This document shows positions 10,288-20,100 of a DNA stretch of 64,000 nucleotides, in pieces. A program made the translations under genes and the position numbers. This stretch comes from Flavobacteriales bacterium (GTDB lineage Bacteria; Bacteroidota; Bacteroidia; Flavobacteriales_F; PHOS-HE28): NCBI GenBank assembly GCA_016713875.1, contig JADJOI010000002.1:248001-312000 (forward strand). Reading direction: 5' to 3'. The notes beneath the pieces are model-generated. The model was given only the letters and a program-made list of their open reading frames with translations. It made no database searches and had not been told where the DNA came from. Each line of letters opens with the position of its first letter. The first letter of the stretch is position 1.

Positions 10288-13200
10288 ATGCTCCGTTCCA
10301 TTGTAGCCGCAGCCGCGGCCCTGTCGATCGCCCTTAGCGGTCACGCCCAGACGGCCTCCCAGACGAGCGCCGTTCAGCTGCAGGCCGCCGTGCAGAGCAG
10401 CCCGCCGAGGATCACCCTCAGTTGGCCGGCCTTCACCAACACCACCGGCATCACCATCTACCGGAAGGCAAAGAGCGCCACCTCCTGGGGAAGTGCGATC
10501 GCCACGCCGGCCGCCTCGTCCACCAGTTATCAGGACAACGCGGTCACTGTCGGAACGTACTACGAGTACCGTGTGGTGCGCACGGCCAACGCCGGCACCG
10601 GGCAGGGCTATATCGCTGCGGGCATCGAGGTTCCGGCCACCGAGTACATGGGCAAGCTGGTGTTGCTGGTGGACAACACGTTCAGCACGAGCCTCAGCGC
10701 CGAGCTCGCCATCCTCGAACAGGACCTGAAGGCCGATGGATGGACGGTGCTTCGGACGGATGTCAGCCGCACCGCGACCCCGACGAGCATCCGCGGCATC
10801 ATCCAGAACGCCTACAACGCCGACCCTACCAATGTGAAGGCGGTGTACCTCTTCGGCCATGTGCCGGTGCCGTACAGCGGCAACATCGCGCCTGATGGGC
10901 ACAACGAGCACCAGGGCGCCTGGCCCTCCGATACCTACTACGCGGATGTCAACGGCACCTGGACCGACAACTCGGTCAACATTGTCACGAGCCAGCGCGT
11001 GGAGAACCGCAATATCCCCGGGGACGGGAAGTTCGACCAGAGCGACCTTCCGAATGCCGCGGAACTGCAGGTCGGCCGGGTCGACCTGTACGACCTGCCC
11101 GCCTTCAGTCAGACGGAGACCGAGCTCTTGCGCGCCTATCTGAACAAGGCGCATGACTTCAAGGTCAAGGGCTTCACCCCGCAGGTGCGGGGTATCGTGT
11201 TCGACAACTTCCAATACACGGGTTACCCCCTGGCCGCCGGTGGCATCCGCACCATCGCGCCGTTGGTGGGCACGGCCAACGTGACCTTCCCGAACCAGAA
11301 CGGTTCACCGTTCTACACGCTGGTCAACAACCAGAGCTACCTGTGGACCTACAGCTGTGGTGGGGGGCTGCAGCAAACGGTGAACGGCGTGCTCACTTAC
11401 AATGGAGCGAACAACGTCGCCACCACCCAGAACCTGGCCGCCAGTCAGTTCGACGGGGTCTTCAATCTCTCCTTCGGCAGCTACTTCGGGGATTGGGACA
11501 ACAAGAACAACTTCCTGCGCGCTTTCCTCGCCAGTGGCAAGGCCCTCAGCAATTGCTGGTCGGCCATCCCGCACTACGCCTTCCACCACATGGGTCTGGG
11601 CGACAACATCGGGTACAGCGGCCTGGCCACCATGAACAACACCACCAGCTTGTACGCGCCGATGCACGGCGGCTGGCAAGGAAGCATCGGCAAGTCGCAC
11701 CTCGCGCTCATGGGCGACCCCTCGCTCCGCATGACGATGGTGGCGCCACCGACCAACCTTCAAGTGAGCAATGCGGGAGGCAACGCGAACTTCGCCTGGA
11801 CGGCCTCATCGGAAACGGTCCTCGGCTACTACATCTACGCGTTCGACCCCGGCACCGGGGCCGTGTCGCGCGTGGTCCCTGGATTGGTGACGGGAACCGC
11901 GTACACCAGCCCGACGGTGCCCTTCATTGCCGGCCGACAGTACATGGTGCGCGCCGTGAAACAGCAGACCTCGGCCAGCGGGAGCTACTACAACCTCAGC
12001 CTCGGTTCCATCGCCACCGCCTCCGGAACACCGCAACCCGACTGCCAGGGCGTACCGGGTGGCGCTTCGGTCCCGGGTTCGGCCTGCAACGATAACAACC
12101 CCTGCACCACCAACGACACATGGAACGCGAGCTGCCAGTGCGTGGGCACGGCGAGCCCGGACAGCGATGGGGACGGGATCTGCAACGCGACGGACAACTG
12201 CCCGAACACCCCGGGTCAGGTGGGCAGCGCATGCAACGACAACAACCCGTGCACGACGAACGATGTGCTGAACGCGAGCTGCCAGTGCGTGGGCACGGCG
12301 AGCCCGGACAGCGATGGGGACGGGATCTGCAACGCGACGGACAACTGCCCGAACACCCCGGGTCAGGTGGGCAGCGCATGCAACGACAACAACCCGTGCA
12401 CGACGAACGATGTGCTGAACGCGAGCTGCCAGTGCGTGGGCACGGCGAGCCCGGACAGCGATGGGGACGGGATCTGCAACGCGACGGACAACTGCCCGAA
12501 CACGCCGGGTCAGGTGGGCAGCGCGTGCAACGACAACAACCCGTGCACGACGAACGATGTGCTGAACGCAAGCTGCCAGTGCGTGGGCACGGCGAGCCCG
12601 GACAGCGATGGGGACGGGATCTGCAACGCGACGGACAACTGCCCGAACACGCCGGGTCAGGTGGGCAGCGCGTGCAACGACAACAACCCGTGCACGACGA
12701 ACGATGTGCTGAACGCAAGCTGCCAGTGCGTGGGCACGGCGAGCCCGGACAGCGATGGGGACGGGATCTGCAACGCGACGGACAACTGCCCGAACACGCC
12801 GGGTCAGGTGGGCAGCGCGTGCAACGACAACAACCCGTGCACGACGAACGATGTGCTGAACGCAAGCTGCCAGTGCGTGGGCACGGCGAGCCCGGACAGC
12901 GATGGGGATGGGATCTGCAACGCGACGGACAACTGCCCGAACACGCCGGGTCAGGTGGGCAGCGCGTGCAACGACAACGACCCGTGCACGACGAACGATG
13001 TGCTGAACGCAAGCTGCCAGTGCGTGGGCACGGCGAGCCCGGACAGCGATGGGGACGGGATCTGCAACGCGACGGACAACTGCCCGAACACCCCGGGTCA
13101 GGTGGGCAGCGCGTGCAACGACAACGACCCGTGCACGACGAACGATGTGCTGAACGCGAGCTGCCAGTGCGTAGGCACGGCGAGCCCGGACAGCGATGGG

Positions 13201-13626
13201 GACGGGATCTGCAACGCGACGGACAACTGCCCGAACACGCCGGGTCAGGTGGGCAGCGCGTGCAACGACAACAACCCGAACACGATCAACGACGTGGTGA
13301 GCGCGAACTGCGTGTGTACCGGTACCCTGGTGACGCTGGACTGCCTGGGGGTCCCGAACGGCACGGCGCTGCCGGGCACTGCGTGCAACGACGGCAACGC
13401 GAACACGGGCAACGACCTGTGGGACGCGAACTGCATCTGCGCCGGTCAGTTGCTGGACTGCCTGGGCGTGCCGGGTGGCAGCGCTGCCGGGCACGTCCTG
13501 CAACGACAACAACGCGAACACGATCAACGACCTCTGGGGTGCGAACTGCGTGTGCGCGGGCACTCCGGTGACGCTGGACTGCCTGGGCGTGCCGAACGGC
13601 ACGGCGCTGCCGGGCACGGCCTGTGA
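10288..13626 (+). CDS. Second giant Cys-rich T9SS protein, N-terminal part (frameshifted near 13481)
   Basis: Paralog of the preceding gene. The ATG at 10288 is chosen because a typical signal peptide follows (LRSIVAAAAALSIALSGHAQT); the frame is open further upstream to 10051. It encodes an FN3-like domain, a C25/gingipain-like domain (LFGHVPVPYSG, YSCGGG, FGSYFGDWD, LALMGDPSLRM), a second FN3-like domain, eight TSP3-like repeats and the start of a long Cys-rich array. As in its paralog, the catalytic-His position reads Cys (SCGGG) and the catalytic-Cys position reads Ser (FGSYFGD). At 13481-13485 the reading frame is lost: other copies read GGCAGCGCnCTGCCGGG, this one lacks two bases, and the frame ends in unrelated residues at 13626. 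The rest of the protein continues in the next frame from 13475. Confidence 0.82.
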   Translation: MLRSIVAAAAALSIALSGHAQTASQTSAVQLQAAVQSSPPRITLSWPAFTNTTGITIYRKAKSATSWGSAIATPAASSTSYQDNAVTVGTYYEYRVVRTANAGTGQGYIAAGIEVPATEYMGKLVLLVDNTFSTSLSAELAILEQDLKADGWTVLRTDVSRTATPTSIRGIIQNAYNADPTNVKAVYLFGHVPVPYSGNIAPDGHNEHQGAWPSDTYYADVNGTWTDNSVNIVTSQRVENRNIPGDGKFDQSDLPNAAELQVGRVDLYDLPAFSQTETELLRAYLNKAHDFKVKGFTPQVRGIVFDNFQYTGYPLAAGGIRTIAPLVGTANVTFPNQNGSPFYTLVNNQSYLWTYSCGGGLQQTVNGVLTYNGANNVATTQNLAASQFDGVFNLSFGSYFGDWDNKNNFLRAFLASGKALSNCWSAIPHYAFHHMGLGDNIGYSGLATMNNTTSLYAPMHGGWQGSIGKSHLALMGDPSLRMTMVAPPTNLQVSNAGGNANFAWTASSETVLGYYIYAFDPGTGAVSRVVPGLVTGTAYTSPTVPFIAGRQYMVRAVKQQTSASGSYYNLSLGSIATASGTPQPDCQGVPGGASVPGSACNDNNPCTTNDTWNASCQCVGTASPDSDGDGICNATDNCPNTPGQVGSACNDNNPCTTNDVLNASCQCVGTASPDSDGDGICNATDNCPNTPGQVGSACNDNNPCTTNDVLNASCQCVGTASPDSDGDGICNATDNCPNTPGQVGSACNDNNPCTTNDVLNASCQCVGTASPDSDGDGICNATDNCPNTPGQVGSACNDNNPCTTNDVLNASCQCVGTASPDSDGDGICNATDNCPNTPGQVGSACNDNNPCTTNDVLNASCQCVGTASPDSDGDGICNATDNCPNTPGQVGSACNDNDPCTTNDVLNASCQCVGTASPDSDGDGICNATDNCPNTPGQVGSACNDNDPCTTNDVLNASCQCVGTASPDSDGDGICNATDNCPNTPGQVGSACNDNNPNTINDVVSANCVCTGTLVTLDCLGVPNGTALPGTACNDGNANTGNDLWDANCICAGQLLDCLGVPGGSAAGHVLQRQQREHDQRPLGCELRVRGHSGDAGLPGRAERHGAAGHGL
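12154..13329 (+). repeat. Eight tandem 147-bp TSP3-like repeats, nearly identical in DNA
   Basis: Copies begin at 12154, 12301, 12448, 12595, 12742, 12889, 13036 and 13183, exactly 147 bp apart. Each encodes SPDSDGDGICNATDNCPNTP plus a CNDNNPCTTNDVLNASCQC segment. Most differences are single synonymous bases (for example aacacc/aacacg and gcgagc/gcaagc), with NDNN to NDND in copies 6 and 7. The last copy changes to NPNTINDVVSANC. The near-identity points to recent unequal crossing-over or homogenisation. Confidence 0.93.
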
Positions 13627-16390
13627 CGACGGCAACGCGAACACGATCAACGATCTCTGGGGTGCGAACTGCGTGTGCGCGGGCACTCCGGTGACGCTGG
13701 ACTGCCTGGGCGTACCGAACGGCACGGCGCTGCCGGGCACGGCCTGCGATGACGGCAACGCGAACACCGGCAACGATCTGTGGGACGCGAACTGCACCTG
13801 CGCCGGTCAGTTGCTGGACTGCCTGGGCGTGCCGGGTGGCAGCGCTCTGCCGGGCACAGCGTGCAACGACAACAACGCGAACACGATCAACGACCTCTGG
13901 GGTGCGAACTGCACCTGCTCCGGCCAGCTGATCGATTGCCTGGGCGTGCCGGGTGGTAGCGCTTTGCCGGGCACCGCGTGCAACGACAACAACACGAACA
14001 CGATCAACGACCTCTGGGGTGCGAACTGCATCTGCGCCGGCACTCCGGTGACGCTGGACTGCCTGGGCGTGCCGAACGGCACAGCGCTGCCGGGCACGGG
14101 CTGTGACGACGGCAACGCGAACACGGGCAACGACCTGTGGGACGCGAACTGCACCTGCTCCGGCCAGCTGATCGATTGCCTGGGCGTGCCGGGTGGTAGC
14201 GCTTTGCCGGGCACCGCGTGCAACGACAACAACCCGAACACGATCAACGACCTATGGGGTGCGAACTGCGTGTGCGCGGGCACTCCGGTGACGCTGGACT
14301 GCCTGGGCGTACCGAACGGCACGGCGCTGCCGGGCACGGCCTGCGATGACGGCAACGCGAACACCGGCAACGATCTGTGGGACGCGAACTGCACTTGCGC
14401 CGGTCAGTTGCTGGACTGCCTGGGCGTGCCGGGTGGCAGCGCTCTGCCGGGCACAGCGTGCAACGACAACAACGCGAACACGATCAACGACCTCTGGGGT
14501 GCGAACTGCGTGTGCGCGGGCACTCCGGTGACGCTGGACTGCCTGGGCGTCCCGAACGGCACGGCGCTGCCGGGCACGTCCTGCAACGACAACAACGCGA
14601 ACACGATCAACGACCTCTGGGGTGCGAACTGCGTGTGCGCGGGCACTCCGGTGACGCTGGACTGCCTGGGCGTGCCGAACGGCACGGCGCTGCCGGGCAC
14701 TGCGTGCAACGACGGCAACGCGAACACGGGCAATGACCTGTGGGACGCGAACTGCATCTGCGCCGGTCAGTTGCTGGACTGCCTGGGCGTGCCGGGTGGC
14801 AGCGCGCTGCCGGGCACGTCCTGCAACGACAACAACGCGAACACGATCAACGACCTCTGGGGTGCGAACTGCGTGTGCGCGGGCACTCCGGTGACGCTGG
14901 ACTGCCTGGGCGTGCCGAACGGCACGGCGCTGCCGGGCACGGCCTGTGACGACGGCAACGCGAACACCGGCAACGACCTGTGGGACGCGAACTGCATCTG
15001 CGCCGGTCAGTTGCTGGACTGCCTGGGCGTGCCGGGTGGCAGCGCGCTGCCGGGCACGTCCTGCAACGACAACAACACGAACACGATCAACGACCTCTGG
15101 GGTGCGAACTGCATCTGCGCCGGTACCCTGGTGACGCTGGACTGCCTGGGCGTCCCGAACGGCACGGCGCTGCCGGGCACGGGCTGTGACGACGGCAACG
15201 CGAACACGATCAACGACCTCTGGGGTGCGAACTGCATCTGCGCGGGCACTCCGGTGACCCTGGACTGCCTGGGCGTACCGAACGGCACGGCGCTGCCGGG
15301 CACGTCCTGCAACGACAACAACGCGAACACGATCAACGACCTCTGGGGTGCGAACTGCGTCTGCGCCGGGACCCTGGTGACGCTGGACTGCCTGGGCGTC
15401 CCGAACGGCACGGCGCTGCCGGGCACGGGCTGTGACGACGGCAACGCGAACACCGGCAACGACCTGTGGGACGCGAACTGCACCTGCGCCGGCCAGTTGC
15501 TGGACTGCCTGGGCGTACCGGGTGGCAGCGCTTTGCCGGGCAGCGCGTGCAACGACAACAACGCGAACACGATCAACGACCTCTGGGGTGCGAACTGCAT
15601 CTGCGCGGGCACTCCGGTGACGCTGGACTGCCTGGGCGTACCGAACGGCACGGCGCTGCCGGGCACGGGCTGTGACGACGGCAACGCGAACACCGGCAAC
15701 GACCTGTGGGACGCGAACTGCACCTGCTCCGGTCAGTTGCTGGACTGCCTGGGCGTGCCGGGTGGTAGCGCGCTGCCGGGCACCGCGTGCAACGACAACA
15801 ACACGAACACGATCAACGACCTCTGGGGTGCGAACTGCATCTGCGCCGGCACTCCGGTGACGCTGGACTGCCTGGGCGTCCCGAACGGCACGGCGCTGCC
15901 GGGCACGGGCTGTGACGACGGCAACGCGAACACCGGCAACGACCTGTGGGACGCGAACTGCACCTGCGCCGGTCAGTTGCTGGACTGCCTGGGCTCGCCG
16001 GGTGGCAGCGCGCTGCCGGGCACGTCCTGCAACGACAACAACGCGAACACGATCAACGACCTCTGGGGTGCGAACTGCGTGTGTGCCGGTACCCTGGTGA
16101 CGCTGGACTGCCTGGGCGTCCCGAACGGCACGGCGCTGCCGGGCACGGGCTGTGACGACGGCAACGCGAACACCGGCAACGACCTGTGGGACGCGAACTG
16201 CACCTGCGCCGGCCAGTTGCTGGACTGCCTGGGCGTACCGGGTGGCAGCGCTTTGCCGGGCAGCGCGTGCAACGACAACAACGCGAACACGATCAACGAC
16301 CTCTGGGGTGCGAACTGCGTGTGCGCCGGTACCCTGGTGACGCTGGACTGCCTGGGCGTCCCGAACGGCACAGCGCTGCCGGGCACACCG
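13336..16390 (+). repeat. About 26 tandem Cys-rich repeats (117/123 bp), nearly identical in DNA
   Basis: A long coding array in which a 41-residue unit with the LDCLGVPNGTALPGT start and a 39-residue unit with the LDCLGVPGGSALPGT start often alternate, giving a 240-bp higher-order period (for example 15720, 15960 and 16200). Each unit has four cysteines and an Asn/Asp-rich segment. Many copies are identical over more than 100 bases. Order and copy number from short-read assembly should be treated with caution. Confidence 0.9.
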
Positions 16391-17110
16391 TGTGATGACG
16401 GCAACAGCATGACGAACAACGATGGGTGGGATGCGGACTGCAACTGCTTCGGGTTCCTCGTACTGGTCGATTGCGCAGGGGTCCCGAACGGGAATGCCTT
16501 CCCAGGGACCCCATGTGATGATGGGGATGTCAACACGGGTAACGACACCTGGGATGCGAACTGTGCATGCAACGGGCAGGAGTATGATTGCGCGGGTGTT
16601 CCGGGGGGTACGGCCTACGTGGACGCCTGTGGCGTGTGCGCCAGCGGAACCACGGGCATCGTGGCCGACCCGGACAGCGACCAGGATGGCCTGCTGGACT
16701 GCATGGACGGCTGCCCCTACGCCTTCGATCCGGATCAGTCGGATTTCGACCAGGACGGCATCGGAGATGCCTGTGACAACTGCTCCTGGATCGCGAATCC
16801 CGATCAGGCGGACACGGACGGGAACGGCATCGGGGACGTCTGCGACCAGGCGAATGCGATCGCTGAAATGTCCGGGACCGCCCAGTTCACCTTCGCACCG
16901 AACCCCGCCCGGGAGGAGGTCCACATCACCGCGATGCCTGACGGCGTGCGGCGTGTACAGTTGGTCGCACTGACCGGGGCGGTGGTGCTGAACATCGAAG
17001 CGACGCAACGCAGGATCGCCTTGGATGCGGTGCCGGTGGGTGTGTATCAGATCATGGCGCTGGATGCGGACGGAAGACCGCTGGCGCAGGGCAGGCTCGT
17101 CCGGCAGTGA
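13475..17110 (+). CDS. Second giant Cys-rich T9SS protein, C-terminal part (continues after frameshift)
   Basis: The same gene as the preceding entry in the frame shifted by one; the nominal start is only a GTG inside a repeat, so this is unlikely to be an independent gene. It encodes about 25 near-identical Cys-rich repeats alternating between two types (LDCLGVPNGTALPGT.. with CDDGNANTGNDLWDANC, and LDCLGVPGGSALPGT.. with CNDNNANTINDLWGANC). Two diverged repeats follow, then a DACGVCASGTTG segment, TSP3-like motifs (DSDQDGLLDC, DFDQDGIGDACDNC, DTDGNGIGDVCD) and a T9SS type A sorting domain (FAPNPAREEVHITAMPDG..). Joined with the N-terminal part the product would be about 2270 residues. The break may be an assembly error in a repeat, a true mutation, or slippage in GCGC. 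A strong terminator follows. Confidence 0.8.
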   Translation: MAALPGTSCNDNNANTINDLWGANCVCAGTPVTLDCLGVPNGTALPGTACDDGNANTINDLWGANCVCAGTPVTLDCLGVPNGTALPGTACDDGNANTGNDLWDANCTCAGQLLDCLGVPGGSALPGTACNDNNANTINDLWGANCTCSGQLIDCLGVPGGSALPGTACNDNNTNTINDLWGANCICAGTPVTLDCLGVPNGTALPGTGCDDGNANTGNDLWDANCTCSGQLIDCLGVPGGSALPGTACNDNNPNTINDLWGANCVCAGTPVTLDCLGVPNGTALPGTACDDGNANTGNDLWDANCTCAGQLLDCLGVPGGSALPGTACNDNNANTINDLWGANCVCAGTPVTLDCLGVPNGTALPGTSCNDNNANTINDLWGANCVCAGTPVTLDCLGVPNGTALPGTACNDGNANTGNDLWDANCICAGQLLDCLGVPGGSALPGTSCNDNNANTINDLWGANCVCAGTPVTLDCLGVPNGTALPGTACDDGNANTGNDLWDANCICAGQLLDCLGVPGGSALPGTSCNDNNTNTINDLWGANCICAGTLVTLDCLGVPNGTALPGTGCDDGNANTINDLWGANCICAGTPVTLDCLGVPNGTALPGTSCNDNNANTINDLWGANCVCAGTLVTLDCLGVPNGTALPGTGCDDGNANTGNDLWDANCTCAGQLLDCLGVPGGSALPGSACNDNNANTINDLWGANCICAGTPVTLDCLGVPNGTALPGTGCDDGNANTGNDLWDANCTCSGQLLDCLGVPGGSALPGTACNDNNTNTINDLWGANCICAGTPVTLDCLGVPNGTALPGTGCDDGNANTGNDLWDANCTCAGQLLDCLGSPGGSALPGTSCNDNNANTINDLWGANCVCAGTLVTLDCLGVPNGTALPGTGCDDGNANTGNDLWDANCTCAGQLLDCLGVPGGSALPGSACNDNNANTINDLWGANCVCAGTLVTLDCLGVPNGTALPGTPCDDGNSMTNNDGWDADCNCFGFLVLVDCAGVPNGNAFPGTPCDDGDVNTGNDTWDANCACNGQEYDCAGVPGGTAYVDACGVCASGTTGIVADPDSDQDGLLDCMDGCPYAFDPDQSDFDQDGIGDACDNCSWIANPDQADTDGNGIGDVCDQANAIAEMSGTAQFTFAPNPAREEVHITAMPDGVRRVQLVALTGAVVLNIEATQRRIALDAVPVGVYQIMALDADGRPLAQGRLVRQ

Positions 17111-17130
17111 CGTGCCCTGCTTGGAAGGAA

Positions 17131-17157
17131 GGCCCGGCCGGCAAGCCGGGCCTTTTT
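17131..17157 (+). terminator. Intrinsic terminator after the second giant gene
   Basis: Perfect 8-bp GC stem (GGCCCGGC / GCCGGGCC) with a 6-base loop followed by TTTTT, 20 bases after the stop. The T run abuts the stop codon of the convergent gene. Confidence 0.9.
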
Positions 17158-20100
17158 CATTTGATCAGGGAAACGTGACCGAAGTACTCCCGGCGCTCGG
17201 CACTGAACGCGTCCCGCACGATCATCCGCCAGGCGTACACGCCGTCCGGCAGAAGGTCTCCGGTGCCCTTCATCGCACCATTCCACGGAAGGCCGGGTTC
17301 GTTCGCTTCGAACACCATCTCGCCCCAGCGGTCGAAGATCCAGAAGCCGAAGTCTTCGGCATCCGCTCCCACGAGCACTGGCTCGAAGGTGTCGTTGATC
17401 CCGTCACCGTTCGGTGTGAACGCGTTGGGCACATGAACGATGAGCACATCGTCCACGAGCACCACGGCGCAGGCTTCGGCGGCACACCCCAGGCTGTCCG
17501 TGGCCTCCACGCACACGAGTTGATGACCCGCGGTCGGCGGGTCAAAGCGGTACCGCAGTTCCACCGTCGTGTCCACCGGAGCACCGTTCACCTTCCAGAG
17601 ATGATCCCGACATGCGTCACCGACCGGCCAGGCCTCGACGACGGCATCATCCAACGGGATCACCGCACGCCGCACCTGAACGCCCACGTTCGGCGGTGGA
17701 AGGGCTGCGACCGGTGCGATGTTCGTGGTCTCCCACACGCAGCCGGCCGTATCCATGTACTGAATGCTCGGGTTGTACGTGCCCGGCTGCACATACGTGT
17801 GGTCCAAGGGGCCGTTCTGCACCGCCACCGACCCATCCCCGAGCTGCCACGTGAGCTCCACCACCGCCGCCCCGTACTGCGGGATCAGGGTAACGGCCAG
17901 AGGGGCGCATCCCGATGCGGGTACCACGGTGACGACGAGGTCGGGCCGTGCGGCGATGGCCACATGGATCGACGCCGTGTCCGAGAGGCCAGCACATGCG
18001 CCCGGACCATCCACGACGTACTGGTACATCCCCTCTGTGGCCATCGCGGGATCGATCACCGACGAGGTCGATGAGCCGTCCGGTGCCATCCAGACACCAC
18101 CGGGTTGCGCCAAGGGACCGAGCAGCGTGCTCATGTCCACAGGCCATCCGAACGAGCATAGCGTCAGCGTTCCATCGGCTCCGGCCTCAGGCAATGCATC
18201 CACGGCCAGCGTCAGGATGGCCGACGCGTTCGGGCAGGGGGCAGTACCTGGGACCGTGTACGTGTATGGTCCTGTAACCGCACTACCGGGGTCGATCGGT
18301 GGGGTCACCAGCCCTCCACCCGGTGCGGTCCACGTTCCGCCGGGAGCAGGACTGCCGCCCAGCATGGTCGTGGGGTCGAACGGCGCGTCTCCTTCACACA
18401 CGCTAAGGGATGCACTGACCCCGGCCTCGGCGGGAAGGACCTCATCCACGAGCGCTGTGGCTGAATCAGCTGGGCAGGGCCCCACTCCGGCGACGATGTA
18501 TTGGTATATGCCAGGGATGTCGGTGAGCGGATCGTAGTCCGGACCCTGCGTGTTGCCGTTCGGGTCCGTCCATACACCTCCGGGGTCGGGACTTCCACCG
18601 AGCGCGCTCAGCAGGGTGTTCGGTACGCCGTTCGCGCAGATGGTGAGCGTTCCGGACACACCTGCATCAGGCGGTGCGAGCAGGCTCAGGGTCACCGTGT
18701 GCACACCGTCCGCGCAGGGCGGGACGGCCGTCAACGTGTAGCTGTAGGCGCCAGCGACCGCCGTGGACGGGTCCACCAGTCCGCTCGTGGACCCGCCATT
18801 GGGGTCGGTCCAGGCGCCCGTGGCCGGAAGCCCGACGAGCAGGGCGAACAGGTCCACTGGCGCTGCGCTCGTGCACGCGGTGAGGGCGGCCGATTGTCCC
18901 GTGGGCGGAGCGGGCACCAAGGTCAGGTCCACTTCGGCCGAGGCCGAAAGACAGGGCGGTGGTGCCGTCAGCGCATACGTGTATGTGCCCGCGGTGGCGG
19001 TGCCCGGGGTGATCGTTCCACCAACGGGCAGGCCGTTCGGGTCCGTCCATGTGCCTCCTGGATCGGGCGTTCCGCCGAGCAGCAGAAAGAGGTCCGCCGT
19101 AGGCAGATCGTCGCACAGGCTGACCACCGCATCGGTACCTGCATCGGGCTGGTTCACCTCGGTCACCTGCACGGTCGCGCTCGCATCCGGGCAGGCCGTG
19201 GCGCCCGTCACCGTATAGGTGTAGGTGCCCGGGCCGTTCAAGTTCGGATCGTAGGTCCCACTGAACGCGGACCCGTTGGGGTCCGTCCAGCTTCCTCCCG
19301 GTTGCGCCGTTCCACCCAGGAGCGTGAAGAGGTCGGTGAGGCCGCCGGCGGCACAGACGGTCACAGTACCGTTGGTTCCGGCATCCGGCGCCAGCTCGGT
19401 GGTCATGGTCACAGTGGCGCTGGCGATCCCGCATGGGGGACCTGTGCCGACCGTGTACGTGTAGCCGCCGTCCAGGCTCACCCCCGGGGTGAAGGTCCCA
19501 CCGAAGGCCTGACCGTTCGGATCCGTCCATCCGCCCCCGGGTTGTGGGCTTCCGCCCAAGAGGGTGGACAGCGCGATCGCGGCGTCACTGGAGCAGACCG
19601 TGAAGGTCCCACCGGTCCCGGCATCGGGCTGCGGATCCACTGTGATGGAGATCGTCGCAAGGTCATCCGCGCACGGTGCCGTTCCGGCCACGGTGTAGCT
19701 GTACGTTCCGGCCGGGTCCATTGCGGGATCGAAGAGGGCGCCATGGGCCATTCCATTCGGGTCGGTCCATGTTCCACCGGCATCCGGAGCACCGCCGAGC
19801 TGAAGGAAGAGGTCGATCGCCGGGCTGGTGTTGCAGACGGACACTGCACCATTCGATCCGGCGTCCGGAGCAACGTTCACCACGACGGTCACCGTGCTCT
19901 GTGCGTCGACGCAGGGTGGCGTTCCGGTCAAGGAGTAGGTGTAGATGCCGGCCGTTCCGCTCAAGGGATCGAAGAGGCTGCCGATCAGCGGACCGGGTCC
20001 GCTCCAGCTGCCGCCCGGGTCGGCCGAAGGCCCGAGGAGCGCGAAGAGGTCCACGGCCGGTGCATCGCTGCAGAGCGTCGCCGAGGTGGATGTGCCTGCC

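Noticed and set aside
13470..13626. Programmed ribosomal frameshifting at 13481
   Set aside because: No slippery heptamer or downstream pseudoknot is evident, and neighbouring repeats simply have two more bases. Deletion, slippage or assembly error is simpler.
12154..16390. CRISPR array
   Set aside because: Repeats are 117-147 bp, directly adjacent, in frame and coding; there are no short repeats with unique spacers and no cas genes.
11806..17008. Long antisense frames opposite the second giant gene (11806-13797, 14252-17008)
   Set aside because: Pure shadows of the repeat array: repetitive RxRAVRDAQAVQRH-type sequence with no coding logic of its own.
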